64,000 bases of DNA, from the NCBI GenBank assembly GCA_012932295.1, contig JAAONU010000014.1, forward strand, positions 33,573,977 through 33,637,976, given 5' to 3'. This stretch comes from Cyclina sinensis (lineage: Eukaryota > Mollusca > Bivalvia > Venerida > Veneridae). This document shows, piece by piece, positions 1-10,633 of the stretch. The position numbers and the translations under genes were made by a program. Position 1 is the stretch's first letter. Every line of letters starts with the position of its first letter. Under the pieces are notes generated by a model. It had not been told where the DNA came from and ran no database searches. It was given only the letters and a program-made list of their open reading frames with translations.

Positions 1-419
1 CTTTTTTCGGAAATAGTTCAGAATACTCATTTTTGAACACAGAACACACAAAATACGAAATAAACTCCGTGTACATGTATTGGTATATGTTAGTCAAAGC
101 GAAAACTGAAACTGAAACGTCATCAAAAATGTGCTCAGATCGCTCACTGAAGGATACAAAAGACGAAAACAACTAACGGCTATACCGGTACATGATAGTC
201 AAATATCTTTATTCATAAATTGACATAATTACATAAAATACATCTACTTTACAAACACAGATTATGTATTTACTATTTGCCGACGGCAATGTTATACAAT
301 CCGATGACCAACCATTCTGTATAATCTGTTAGTCGTAATTACTTTAGTCCAATACAGGTCAAAATGTCGGACATGTGGTAGGTAAACACGCCAAAACAGG
401 GTGGAATATTCTGCGGATT
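1..419. other. Non-coding flank, nothing recognised
   Basis: AT-rich sequence downstream of the broken end of the LINE on the minus strand. I see no open reading frame, repeat unit or RNA gene that I can name. It may contain the unrelated sequence that replaced the 3' part of the LINE. Confidence 0.4.
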
Positions 420-1286
420 TTATTTCTGCAGCGTTGAAAGTGACCGCAGAATACACAGAAATAAAGTCACCGCAGAAAAAACCACGTATACGGTAGTTGG
501 AAGAATGCTGACTGGCCTATAGTAACCTTTTTCAAGTGTGCTATTTTTCTTGTGAAGAGGCTTCACCTCTGCCATTTTAAGGTAGTTTGGAAATTCTGCA
601 GTATCAAAGGATTTATTTACCATTTGTGTAATTGGTTCTAAAATAGCTGGTTTGGCAAGTTTGACTAATTTACTTGAAATTCCATCACATCCAGTGGCCT
701 TTTTTATTTGTAACTGGTCTATTTGCTTAGAGATAAAAGATTCGTTTACATGTTTAAATCTAAAATTTGGAAGATTTGCCTGCTTTGTTTGTTCCACGAT
801 TTTAACAAAACTGGGATGGCTGTTATCAACATTTATACTATTTGTTCCGATATCCTTAGCTACATTTACAAAAAAGTTATTAAAAATATCACAGATCTGT
901 TGCTGTTCCGTCACAGATTTACCATTTTCATTCAAAATTGTGTCTTTAATACACCTACTACCTTTATTTGTCAGAAATGGTTTAATGGTTTGCCAAAAAT
1001 CCTTTGATTTGCATCCACCCACACATCTATTTATCATATATTGATTAAATGATTGTCTACTTAATTTGGTAACATAATTTCTTTGTTTCCGAAAATTTTC
1101 CCAGTTAGAAGGGCTTCTATTTCTATAATACCTATTTTGTAGCATCCTTTTTCTATAAATAGCCTGTTTAAGAGTTTTATTCATATAAGGACAAGATTTA
1201 GCAATTGTCCGCTTCTTTTTAACTGGTGCATGCTTATTTGCAACCTCTTGAAATTTGTTGGTAAATCTGGCATAGACTGTGTCCAT
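420..1286 (-). pseudogene. LINE reverse transcriptase, N-terminal fragment
   Basis: 288 codons, in the same frame as the endonuclease part upstream but separated from it by one TGA. The first half is a basic linker rich in aromatic residues, typical of the region between endonuclease and RT. RT motifs visible are KKATGCDGISSKLVK, FPNYLKMAEVKPLHKK and YYRPVSILPT (RT blocks 0 to 2). After RPVSILPT the peptide turns into unrelated hydrophobic sequence, so the catalytic YADD block and thumb are absent. A dead fragment. Confidence 0.85.
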
Positions 1287-1289
1287 GTT

Positions 1290-2705
1290 TCAATCGAAAT
1301 CTAAATCAGCCAGTTCAATCATTAAGTCATTTCTGAAAGACTGTACATCAAATGTTTTAAAACTTCTATATTTACAAAACTGATTTTTCTTTCTAGGTAT
1401 GTCAGATTTAATCTGGACCCCTACCATATTGTGAATATCACTCAAGCCACAGTTAAAATTAAAAACGCTACCAATGAAAGATTTCCCAGTTGTTAAAATA
1501 ACATCAAGTAATGATGGATATCCAGTTTTTGGATTACAAGTTGAAGTTTTAATCAAGTTTTCTAAATTAAAAATATCACAGGCATCTAGAAGGATCTGAC
1601 ATTTTTCATTTTTCAACATATCAAAATTAAGATCTCCAACAACAGCTGTGTTCTCGTATTTGGTGGTTGCTTTGTCAAAAGTCAAAGTAAAATCTTCAAA
1701 AAAAATTTCATTTGCTAAGTCTGGGGGTTTGTAAACACCATAAAATAACCATTTTGTCTGGTTCATTTGTACCTCTATACACAGAGATTCAATTTTACTA
1801 AATTCTAAATTAATTTTTCTATCACAAGCAATGTCAGATCTTAGATATGCTATCAGTCCACCTCCATGTGATGTACGATCCGCTCTCCAAATATGATAAT
1901 TATCAACAGTGAATTGAGCATCTGGAAATGAAGCATCTATTGTCTCTGACAGAAATAACAGATCTACTATTTGTTTACTTAGAAGCTCTTGTATACTTGG
2001 AAATTTATTGCGAATACTATTAATATTCAAGTAAGCACAAATAAAATGTAGCGGATGTTTCTTTCGATGATCACTCAGTTCAGAAAAAATATCAACCTCT
2101 GACTCAGCTGTACCTGTACTGTTTAACTGATCCTCTTGTTCAAGAAGTATATACTCACTGTCATCAAAGAAAGACTCGGAGAAATGGAAACCATCACATC
2201 CTGGACATAACCAAGGGTCCGTAGATTGTAAAAAAGATATATACATCTCAGGTGAAATATTTGCACAGTGAATATGCCACCGGGTATAACAACCTTCGCA
2301 GAAAACTGCTCTATGTTTTGTAGCAACGGCACGTCCGCATGAACCACATGGAAATTTCACAGGGCCTGGGTTAAGTGCTATATCCCCTGACAAGGTGATA
2401 AGCAACATGCGTATGAAGGTTCCTACTTTAATAGCTTTGGAATATTGTCGACGAGAATGTCTAATATGGTAATAAAGTTCACACATATGTGTTATCTCTG
2501 AGGTGACTCTTATTGGTTGATACCACATATTATAAATACGAAAATCAGTATAGGTAGAAGTACCAAGAAAAGCATCAGTGATTTCATTTCTTACAGTAGC
2601 TGTTGTAACAGTTTCTTGAAGAGACTCTGATTTTTTCGAAATGTCTGTAAGTCCAATGTCTACAACAAGGCACAATAATACGAAGAGAAGATGCAGATAG
2701 TACAT
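1290..2705 (-). CDS. LINE protein, N-terminal part: 2A-like peptide, PHD finger, APE endonuclease
   Basis: 471 codons. Residues 1-20 (starting MYYLHLLFVL) look like a signal peptide or membrane anchor. Residues 107-115 read GDIALNPGP, a 2A-like ribosome-skipping motif preceded by the hydrophobic stretch RMLLITLS. Residues about 120-170 form a C4HC3 PHD-type finger (CGSC, CEGC, HIHC, CPGC). From about residue 225 the endonuclease/exonuclease/phosphatase fold follows: LNINSIRNKF, LSET, GGGLIAYLR, GDLNFD and LSDIHN supply the catalytic N, E, D-x-N and SD-x-H. The enzyme would nick target DNA for target-primed reverse transcription. The frame ends at a TGA three bases before the ATG of the RT part, in the same frame, so the stop is a nonsense mutation rather than a natural ORF boundary. 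Confidence in the domains is high; activity of 2A is inference. Confidence 0.85.
   Translation of the reverse strand: MYYLHLLFVLLCLVVDIGLTDISKKSESLQETVTTATVRNEITDAFLGTSTYTDFRIYNMWYQPIRVTSEITHMCELYYHIRHSRRQYSKAIKVGTFIRMLLITLSGDIALNPGPVKFPCGSCGRAVATKHRAVFCEGCYTRWHIHCANISPEMYISFLQSTDPWLCPGCDGFHFSESFFDDSEYILLEQEDQLNSTGTAESEVDIFSELSDHRKKHPLHFICAYLNINSIRNKFPSIQELLSKQIVDLLFLSETIDASFPDAQFTVDNYHIWRADRTSHGGGLIAYLRSDIACDRKINLEFSKIESLCIEVQMNQTKWLFYGVYKPPDLANEIFFEDFTLTFDKATTKYENTAVVGDLNFDMLKNEKCQILLDACDIFNLENLIKTSTCNPKTGYPSLLDVILTTGKSFIGSVFNFNCGLSDIHNMVGVQIKSDIPRKKNQFCKYRSFKTFDVQSFRNDLMIELADLDFD
2361..2393 (-). other. 2A-like ribosome-skipping motif (GDIALNPGP)
   Basis: The minus strand encodes LSGDIALNPGP, with the final proline codon at 2361-2363. 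The canonical 2A consensus is D-V/I-E-x-NPGP; here the E is A, the other key residues are kept. 2A-like sequences are known from non-LTR retrotransposons of invertebrates, where they sit near the N-terminus. Skipping here would release a roughly 114-residue leader from the PHD-endonuclease-RT protein. Confidence 0.75.
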
Positions 2706-2931
2706 GTTTGTTTACACCGGAAGTCCAAAATCACGCAAAGTCAAAACTGAAATACTGTTGAAATCCTCCTTGAAAACCATAAATTTTCATAAGTCTACTC
2801 TTAAATACCGATATATACAATCGAAATATACACTTTTGAAAATGTTGAAGCATTAAAAAGACTCAAATTTCATAAAATTCATAAATTAAACTGCGCTCTT
2901 TAAAAGTAAACAACTTTCCATCTCGATGACG

Positions 2932-3192
2932 TCACTTCCTTTGTTGCTCCAGGTGTCTGTGTAATTTGAAGTCCAGTTTTTCACAAAATATGCAACACTG
3001 TGCCTTTTGTGATCTGCCTTTTCCCATGGCTGACCCTGATATTGGTACTAGAATTTTGTCAAGTGGGCCTCTTATAACACATGATTCATCACTGTCGTAC
3101 ACCATTTCCTCATCAGTGGTCTTTCCCTTAACAGGAACTTTCTTTCCCTCCACAATACAACTAAATACCCATTCTTTGGAGACACACTGACC
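2932..3192 (-). CDS. Candidate internal exon with acidic stretch and CxxC..H..H finger
   Basis: A minus-strand frame opens right after a splice-acceptor-like TTTTTCCAG (3193 onward) and runs 86 codons to a stop. It contains an acidic stretch (DEEMVYDSDES) and a C-terminal motif CCIFCEKLDFKLHRHLEQQ, a C2H2-like finger. The same kind of finger (CPFCGSFKAKLSNHLQ) opens the Crypton-type recombinase remnant at 27.9 kb, so this may be the 5' exon of another copy of that family. The listed GTG at 3153 is only an alternative start and probably not used. Downstream exons were not found in the window. Confidence 0.45.
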   Translation of the reverse strand, partial: GQCVSKEWVFSCIVEGKKVPVKGKTTDEEMVYDSDESCVIRGPLDKILVPISGSAMGKGRSQKAQCCIFCEKLDFKLHRHLEQQRK

Positions 3193-3948
3193 TGGAAAAA
3201 CAAAGCAATATAATAGGGAATAACAACAGTATTTTATCTATGAGGTTTTTCTCTCTCTTTTAAAATGCATACAACAACCAAGTACGAAATTCTGATTATT
3301 CCTTCCAAATAAGTATCATAAAAGTAAGTAAGCAACTAAAAACTGCATAATCTTCAAAATAAACATCAACTTTATTTGAATGAGAAAGTTTTGATCTGGA
3401 GATACTTCCTGGAAAGATTTTAAATCTCAAATTTGATGTCCAAAAAAATTCCATGGTAAGTTCATTACCTTTATTAAATTCTATTTTTTCACTAATTAGT
3501 TTTGAAGAATCCCTGCTAAGTAACCCTTGATATGGACCAACATTTTAAATTATTATCACATGTTACTTTTGTTCTATCTGTGTGCATTTAAGTCATTGTA
3601 TAATGTCAATGACATACTATTGTCTGGATTATTTAAATATGCAAGAACCATGACAGGGCTGAAAGGAAGTAATTTCTGCAGAAATGGCTACAGATAAAAA
3701 ACACAGGCATCAATGCTGTCATACTCATCACTACAACACTGGATTGTTGCATATTCCTATATTCTATTTGCTGTTTTAATCTAAATAACTTTATATGTAC
3801 AATCAAAACTGAGTGTGTCAACTGTGTCACAAGGTTAGTCATTTTTACAGGTCATCTGGCCAAAATATGAGCAAAATGCACAAATTTATGTGTCAGGTAA
3901 AACAATGTACACTGGTTACATCTTTTTGAATAAAAGTTAAAAAAGAAT
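3193..3948. other. Non-coding, AT-rich
   Basis: No coding potential, tandem structure or RNA gene that I can support; short open frames here lack any recognisable protein character. Probably intronic or intergenic. Confidence 0.4.
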
Positions 3949-4304
3949 TTTATCCTGTCAATTATTTCATACCCGACCAGATAAAGGGGTGCCGTATAAA
4001 CTTTGCTTTATACGGCACATGATGCGTCACGGACTACTTTTGTGTTTATAATCAGAAGGAAGCATTAAAATTGTTGTTATTACAAACAGAGACTACTTGA
4101 ATGAAATTTAAATATTTCAATATGTAGATCTTACAATATAGTGATCATTTAAGGAAATAAAATTATTGAAAGTTTAGAACTATATTTTGTGTATATGTAC
4201 ACCTGGCGGATAACCTTGACATTAGCCTAATTTAAAACACTTTAAAGATAGGTTTTCAATATATGTAGTAAATTATTTCCACATGCCTTATGTGACAGGA
4301 TAAA
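3949..4304. mobile_element. Short inverted-repeat element (MITE-like) with internal hairpin
   Basis: TTTATCCTGTCA at 3949-3960 is matched by its reverse complement at 4293-4304. Just inside the left end is a perfect 12-bp stem, GTGCCGTATAAA at 3989-4000, with a 6-base loop and TTTATACGGCAC at 4007-4018. No coding sequence. Target duplications are not evident, so the class is open. Confidence 0.5.
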
Positions 4305-4454
4305 TAGAATAATAGGTAAGTGTCTTTATATGGAAAAATTATCTGGCTCGGCAGCAGAATTTATCGGGTTCGCCTTCGGCTCTCCCGATAAATTCCTACG
4401 CCTTGCCAGATAAACTTTCTCATATAAAGACACTTACCTATTATTCTCTATTTA
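4301..4454. repeat. 154-bp fold-back hairpin
   Basis: The left arm begins TAAATAGAATAATAGGTAAG and continues through GTGTCTTTATAT and ATTATCTGGC. The right arm (about 4385-4454) is its near-perfect reverse complement ending CTTACCTATTATTCTCTATTTA. The two arms are about 70 bp each around a central TTCGCCTTCGG turn. It overlaps the right terminus of the element to the left, so both may be parts of one fold-back MITE. Confidence 0.6.
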
Positions 4455-6131
4455 AAGAAAAGGACTACTGCTCTTGCTTAAGGTTATACTTTTTATTTCT
4501 TTCGCAGCAAGGCAATCTGCTTTAAGCACACTCAAGTTAAATGATAAAATGATGCTGAATATACTGCATCTGCAATAGTAACTTCTGTTCTTTTATAATA
4601 CTTACTAGAAGTATGCAACATGTTGTCTGCACACACAACAACTGTGTCATTTGTTGAGGTGATTACTTCAATACCTCTAATACCCATTAATAGGTTCAAA
4701 ATTTGATCTACAATAAATGTATAAAATCCATAAAACCAACTTCATCTTTTTCACTTACATTTGAAAGTAGCAATATGAGAAACACAATTAATTTGTACAG
4801 CCGCTGAAGAAATACAATTTATTTTATTTAAGCTTCAATAAAATAGTATGTATTTTATTTAAATTAGACCACTATGTTGAAAATCAAACGCAACAAGCCA
4901 CTAAGATTAACACATGTGCATGTCATTAAAACATGTTGTGCAAACATGCTGTTTTCAAAGATGAACTAGACCTATCACTAAAGGTGATTCATACCCCCCA
5001 CCATAAGCCTTGATTGAAGATGTGATATTTTGGTTACATGATTTCCACTTGGTATCAAAATTAAATTCCCACTGAAAGTAAGAAACATAATGCTGAAAAT
5101 GGTTGTACAAAAAAGTTCATTTTTATTCAATAAATGGGACACATTACATTTACATGTATACCCATTTGTCGAAAAAGGTCAGGTAAGAGTGTATGGTGGT
5201 TACAGCTAATATATTCAGTTTAGAGGCAATGTTAAGTTTTTCTTTTAAAAGTTGTTGTGACCTCATCCTTTGACATTGTGACTCCAAAGTGGGTGTGGCA
5301 GGTAGAATTCATCAAGGCACATCTCAGTGTGAACTTAAACTATATGAAGTTTAAACTCACCAAGGTGCATCTACATACTTTCTATTGAGGCTGTGGTGAA
5401 CTTGACCTTTGACCCTGTGACCCAAAAGTGGATATGGCAACACTTTAATTTCAGAACCAATGTTAAGTTTCTCTTCTAAAGGTCACTGTGACCTTGACCT
5501 CAGACCTTCTAATAAAAAAGTGGATGTGACAGGTAGAACTCATCAAGGTGCATCTAGTTCAAGGTGCATCTACATATGAAGTTCGACATTTATACCTCAT
5601 ATTGGTTCAAAAGTTATTCATGAAAAACAGCGTGACGGGATGGGATTGGGCAAATAAATAGTGGATGAGACAAAGTCATTCCTATATATCCACCCACACT
5701 GGTTTGTGGGTATATAATAAAATATGTGTAGTAATAACTTTTTATGGCAGTTTTTTATAACACAGTCACTAGGGTTAACCAAGTTGATAAGACCTTCAAG
5801 CAGGGCAATTTTCACCTAAATTGACCATTAATTCCTTATGATTAATTAGTCATCCAGATAAACACTGGCCAAATATCATGTTGATCCAAGAAGTTAGTTA
5901 TCTACAGAGCAAATTATTGAAACTACATCACCAGGGTAATGCTAAATGCTATGGATGGATTCACACACACATACTCATGGACAGACAAGTCAATCCTTAG
6001 ATGCTAATATTAGTTTATTTGTTTATTGATCAATTGCACATCAGTAGCAGACAGAACTTTCTAATGACTGCTAGAATTAAAGTCCTACATTTTGTAACCT
6101 AGAGTTATATTAAATTGGTAATTATATAAAA
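4455..6131. other. Non-coding with a degenerate tandem repeat
   Basis: No gene seen. Between about 5250 and 5600 there are roughly two and a half diverged copies of a unit of about 140 bp built around TGTGACCTTGACCTTTGA and AAAAGTGGATATGGCA, with CATCAAGGTGCATCTA recurring between them. This resembles the tandem cores of bivalve rolling-circle-type repeats but termini are not visible. Confidence 0.45.
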
Positions 6132-6251
6132 CTACAAACATTTGGTTATATCAACCCATTTGTCTCCATTTAGATTAAATTCAAAATCTGTATAATTAGC
6201 ATTTTGACAGATGTCTCCAAATCGACTTGTTTTGGTGACGAGGAAGTCCTC
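6132..6251 (-). CDS. Candidate terminal exon, unknown protein
   Basis: A TTTTTTGCAG acceptor precedes a 39-codon frame rich in N, D and F (EDFLVTKTSRFGD to DITKCL) ending in TAG. It lies downstream, on the same strand, of candidate exons at 7674-7773 and 9987-10082. I do not recognise the protein. Joining is uncertain because the middle exon ends in an in-frame TGA. Confidence 0.3.
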   Translation of the reverse strand, partial: EDFLVTKTSRFGDICQNANYTDFEFNLNGDKWVDITKCL

Positions 6252-6649
6252 CTGCAAAAAATTTAATTTATTTATGAGTTTTTTTGTTGTTCTTTTTTTT
6301 TTAGTAGAGATGATATACAACAGAATTATTTATGTATCACAATGTAGACTGTTAAATTAAAACATCAGAAGAAAAAACTTCCAATACTTTAAGACCCAAT
6401 TGAAAGAAGAGGGGCATATGGTGGTGTAACTGCAAGCGCAGAGAGCAAGTAACAATTATATGTTCTGCTTGCATGATTAATACTTGCCATAAATAATACC
6501 ATCTAATTTGTTATTCTGCCATCCTTCTTCCACAAATGTTATAGGGAAAAGTTCTTACTGTCAGAGAACGAGAGAAATTTACAATAATGTATATAACAAA
6601 ACAAGAAATTAATTAAAATGTGAAAATAGTTTGAAATATTACAACATAT

Positions 6650-6853
6650 TCAGTATGAACTATACAGCAGTTTTGAGATGAATCCCCCACCCCCACTCAA
6701 ATGATCCATAACTAACAGGTATACATGATGGTACATCAGCATCATTTTCTGAAGATAATCTAGTTCTTTACAAAATCTGCTTTGAGACATTTTAAGTACA
6801 GACTCAACAAATTCATACCAATTTTTCTGATATTTATTTTGATCCAAAACTAC
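6650..6853 (-). CDS. Weak exon candidate, unknown protein
   Basis: After a TTAGTCAG acceptor-like site the minus strand encodes VLDQNKYQKNWYEFVESVLK and continues open for 65 codons. Part way through, the neighbouring frame becomes more protein-like (SENDADVPSCIPVSYGSFE), suggesting a frameshift. No family recognised. Confidence 0.25.
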   Translation of the reverse strand, partial: VVLDQNKYQKNWYEFVESVLKMSQSRFCKELDYLQKMMLMYHHVYLLVMDHLSGGGGFISKLLYSSY

Positions 6854-7673
6854 CTGACTAACTGTATAGATCTTGCAAGCAAAAACTTCAAATTGTTAAA
6901 TTCAAAAGTGGAAGGAATAATTATCTCAAAATCTAAGCTGATGATAAGGGTCTTGGTCAGTCACATATTTGAGCATGTTTAAAGAACATATTTAAAGTTT
7001 TAAGCGTAAATGCCTGTTATCTGTACATGATGTCACATTTATAAAAATATCTTATGTATATCTGGGTCTTGGTCAGTGACCATCATAAAATGACCCAAAA
7101 CAACACTTCTGAAGTTTCAAGTAAATTTTTTTGTTAAAAAGGAAATAACCTGCAATATCATAACAAGGTGTTACGAGTTGAATACCTCAAAATATTCATT
7201 GAATAGACAGGCTTAAGTCAAGTGTGGTTTAGATGTCCCAACATATCCTCCTTCTAAAAAAACACAGCTTAATAAACGTTCTAGTTTATTTTATAGAAAT
7301 AAAAAATCATAAAAAAGATCTCCAAAGTATCTAAAGCTTCCCCCCCCCCCCCAAATAAAAAATAAATAAATTCCGAGTTTCGGGCAACGGTCTCAAAAAA
7401 GTCAGGTAGAGTCGGAATCTATTTTTAAAAATTTTCTTCAATCCAGTCATCTTACAAATCTAATGATCATCACTAAAATCTTTTGGATTGTTGGGCAATA
7501 ATAACTTTAGGATCGGGTTGCCCGAAACAGAATTTTTTTTGCCTTATTGAATTTTAACTTGCCTCGGACAGCTACACAATTTTTCAATGTGTTAATTTCA
7601 ATTAATAGACATGGTATTTTGCAAAGAATTTAAGGTATTATGCTTAGACGTTATGAAGGAAATATCAACATAC
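6854..7673. other. Non-coding with homopolymer C tract
   Basis: AT-rich, no gene seen. A C14 run at about 7341-7354 is followed by A-rich short repeats. Candidate intron sequence between the weak exons on the minus strand. Confidence 0.35.
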
Positions 7674-7773
7674 CTCAGTTTGCCTTTATCTTGTTCCTTT
7701 CACATAGCTGTTTGGCCCTGTTTAAGTCCCCCTCCTCAACAAACTTGAGAACCCTCTCTCCTTCATCCTTAAC
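7674..7773 (-). CDS. Candidate internal exon, unknown protein, ends in a stop
   Basis: Acceptor TTTCCCAG before 7773 and donor GTATGT after 7674 frame a 33-codon stretch (VKDEGERVLKFVEEGDLNRAK), a helical, charged peptide that follows in phase from the exon at 9987-10082. The last codon before the donor is TGA, so either the transcript ends here or the copy is broken. Confidence 0.35.
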
Positions 7774-8101
7774 CTGGGAAATTACAGATATCAAAATTGC
7801 AATTCAAAAAGAAAAATACAGAAAATCAACAGTTTACATAAACTCAAAAGTAACGCATAGTTGCGCTAAGAAATAATAATGATAATAATAATATTAATAT
7901 TATTATTATTACAAAAAATGTATATGTAAAGAAATGTCGTTTTGATTTTTCTTAAGAGCTGGGGTTTGCTGTATAGTATCATTTTTCTATTTAGGTGGAA
8001 GATATCCGAAAATAGTTGGCTGCTAGTGACCGCTCACAGTACAATAATAACACATTTGAAATAAAATGCTCAGTTTCATGCTGGTTTCTGAGATATTTAA
8101 T
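7774..8101. other. Non-coding, ATT microsatellite
   Basis: Contains an AAT/ATT-rich microsatellite at about 7876-7912. The last seven bases, ATTTAAT (8095-8101), are the left copy of the target-site duplication of the neighbouring hAT-like element. Confidence 0.5.
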
Positions 8102-9780
8102 CAGGGCTTTAATTTACAGGGAATGGACACTCCTTATCTATCGAATGAATAACCAAAATATGATGTCGCGAGTTCACCTGTATATCCTGTAACGGAAAAT
8201 CGATCAATAATGAGTGATCTATCGTTAGTTAGCGGTAAATTGGTATGCAACGCTCGCACCTAGTTTACAAAAACATCCGTATTTTTGTCAATAATTATCT
8301 GATTTTCAAAATTTAAAATTTGTAAGAAATGAGAAACATTGATCTTTTATGACATCTATTTTTTATTTCAACAACAGAAGTGTTTGTTCCAAGCCGACGA
8401 GTAAAAAACGACAACCCAATACTTTTTACGTCTTTTTTTTGTAATTATCTGTCGTTAGTTAGCGGTAAATTGGCATGCAATACATGCATCTAGTTTACAA
8501 AAACATCCGTATTTTTGTCAACAATAGGCTGATTTTCAAAATTTTAAATTTGTAAGAAAGAAGAAACATTGACCTCTTACAATATCTATTTTTTTTTCAA
8601 CTAAGGAAGTGGCTGTTCCAAGCCGACGAGTAAAAGACGATAACTAAATACCTTTTTCTTTTGGTAAAAATCTTGTCTCGATTTGATGAAAAAAGTGTTC
8701 ACGTGTCTACAAAAATTGTTTATAACTTCGTCAATATATGGTATAATTTACTGAAAAAAATATGTCTGGATATTGTAGACTCAGATTATTTCAAATTATT
8801 CAGATTATCTTTACTTGTTTCACAGGTTGAGGCTTTCATTTACAAATTGTAACAAGTATAAATGTAAACTTTTGCATGATAGTTATGTCACAACATCCTG
8901 ACACTCATAATTATGACAAAGCGATTAATTAATAAATTAATTAAAAAAAGCTCTGCCCACTGAGCCAAAAGCACGATCACAATGCTACCCATTGTCCACA
9001 AATTTAATTAACCAGCACTTAATTTTAAAAAAATGAAGAATGCAACAAACAACACCAAATTTCAGTGCAAGTAATTTTAAAGAAAACTGATCAACCGTGT
9101 GTTTAAAATAGCACAATATTTAACCGCCAATTTTGAAGTTAATATTCAGAGGAGGTCGGAAACCTTAGATTCAAATGTCAATCTCATCCAAGTAGAGTAC
9201 GATGCAATTCATGTTAAGTGTTTTAATCGAGTCTGTTTGCACTGATACCACCCGAAATTCGTTAAGGTGTTGATCACCGAATAACACTTTTTTCGACAAA
9301 ATTGCTGTAATTTACTTTGCTTTATTTCATTAACAAACACAGATACAGCAATAAAATGCATAGTAATGCTCAATCCTATGTCCACTGATTAACTTCCATC
9401 TTATGTCAACTCATTTCATAACTCCATTTTTGTCTAATACCCCCCGAAAGTTGACAAGAAAACACGAATTTGTACATACTTTCCGCCATTTTGGAAAAAA
9501 ACGATTACATTTTAGTATTGATTTCACTGTTATTCAAGTAAAAGCTGCTTCGAAAAATAACAAACAAGATAGTCAAAATATTTATTTTACAATATTTAAT
9601 TTACAATTCGTTCTGAAATTTCTTAATGTAAGTTCTTTTCAACATTTGAGTATATAATCGTGAAAGCAGCAACATGTACCATCCGCCATTGAGGTGTTTT
9701 ATTGAGATCCGGCCGCGCATGCGCGCGACACCATATTATCGCAATTTTGGAGTGTCCATTCCCTGTAAATTAAAGCCCTG
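8102..9780. mobile_element. Non-autonomous hAT-like DNA transposon
   Basis: Perfect 32-bp terminal inverted repeats start CAGGGCTTTAATTT at 8102 and end with its complement at 9780. The ends are flanked by ATTTAAT on both sides (8095-8101, 9781-9787), a 7-bp match of the 8 bp expected for hAT. The CAGGG terminus also fits hAT. No transposase is encoded in 1679 bp, so it must be mobilised in trans. Inside, 8222-8452 is tandemly duplicated at 8453 onward (about 231-bp period, CGTTAGTTAGCGGTAAATTGG marks each copy), and near the right end GCGCATGCGC occurs, an NRF-1-type palindrome. Confidence 0.85.
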
Positions 9781-9986
9781 ATTTAATTAATACGAAAAAT
9801 AATAAATTGGCAAACAAGTACATTATATAAGACAGTATTTCCGAGTGTATCCCACCTTTTATAGCTTTATTTTTATTTCACGACAAAGTTAGAAAAGCCA
9901 CTTGGTGAGTATTATTTGACCATAAACATAAATGAATTATGTATTATTTTAATTCAGTTTACATACATAAAAAACTCTGTACTTAC

Positions 9987-10082
9987 CGTAAAAGGTATAG
10001 CTTCTTTCTTTAAATCATCAAACAAGGTCTTTAACTCCCCGTCCACAGAGACGGTCAAAAAATATCCTTGGGATTGAGACAT
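9987..10082 (-). CDS. Candidate first coding exon, unknown protein
   Basis: An ATG at 10082 opens MSQSQGYFLTVSVDGELK and runs 32 codons to a strong GTAAGT donor at 9981-9986. Read in phase it continues into the candidate exon at 7674-7773, across an intron that now holds the hAT-like element. An upstream in-frame ATG at 10163 is possible but less convincing. I do not recognise the family. Confidence 0.4.
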
Positions 10083-10633
10083 TTTAATTTCAATATGATG
10101 TGTTCTCCAAGAGAGTTTGCTAGCGACTATGATCTTATTTCTACCGCGTATATCATGAAACACATGGCCAGTATACTATCCCAGGGCGAATCTGTCCTCA
10201 TAGGAGTTGAAGCTGCCCCGGAAACATCATATTGCTAACAGCTCCGGTAAGGCAAATGAGACGCTTAACCTCCTCCATCACCACATGTACATCTGTAATT
10301 AAAAAGCAAAAACAAGTCTTTTTCATCGCTTGTTCGACATCACTTAGACATTAAGAGTACTATTAGACTAGTATAGTCAGTATTGACTTTTGGCTGTAAT
10401 AAGTTGGAGTTAATACTTGGTACAATAGAAGGAACTACTTTTATTCTTAATTGACGTCCATCACTATATAAAATTGTAATTACAGTTATGAAATGTGTAG
10501 AAGCATCAGATCTTTGTTTTGTTTTAGTATTCGCGAATACTTTTCAATTCCATTAATCCTCGGCATATTCCGTTTGATGGTTCCGTTATATTCGAAATTT
10601 TTATTTTTAAAATTTTTGTATACTGTTACACAT
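10083..10633. other. Non-coding, nothing recognised
   Basis: No gene or repeat that I can support. It contains the region upstream of the candidate first exon on the minus strand and ends at the truncated edge of the helicase remnant. Confidence 0.35.

Larger units (their letters stand above)
420..2705 (-). mobile_element. 3'-truncated APE-type non-LTR retrotransposon (LINE, CR1/jockey-like)
   Basis: One minus-strand reading frame runs from 2705 to about 480, broken only by a single in-frame TGA at 1290-1292. In order it encodes a hydrophobic leader, a 2A-like peptide, a PHD-type zinc finger, an APE-type endonuclease and the first part of a reverse transcriptase. Homology to RT stops just after the motif YYRPVSILPT, so the palm with its catalytic aspartates, the 3' UTR and the tail are missing. 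Loss of the 3' end is unlike the usual 5' truncation of LINEs and suggests a later deletion or insertion near 480-520. The copy cannot be autonomous. The order of domains is that of CR1/jockey-like LINEs; the exact clade cannot be set without alignment. Confidence 0.85.

Noticed and set aside
2926..2933. TGACGTCA palindrome as a cAMP-response promoter of the LINE
   Set aside because: A single 8-bp match upstream of a truncated element is not enough to call a promoter.
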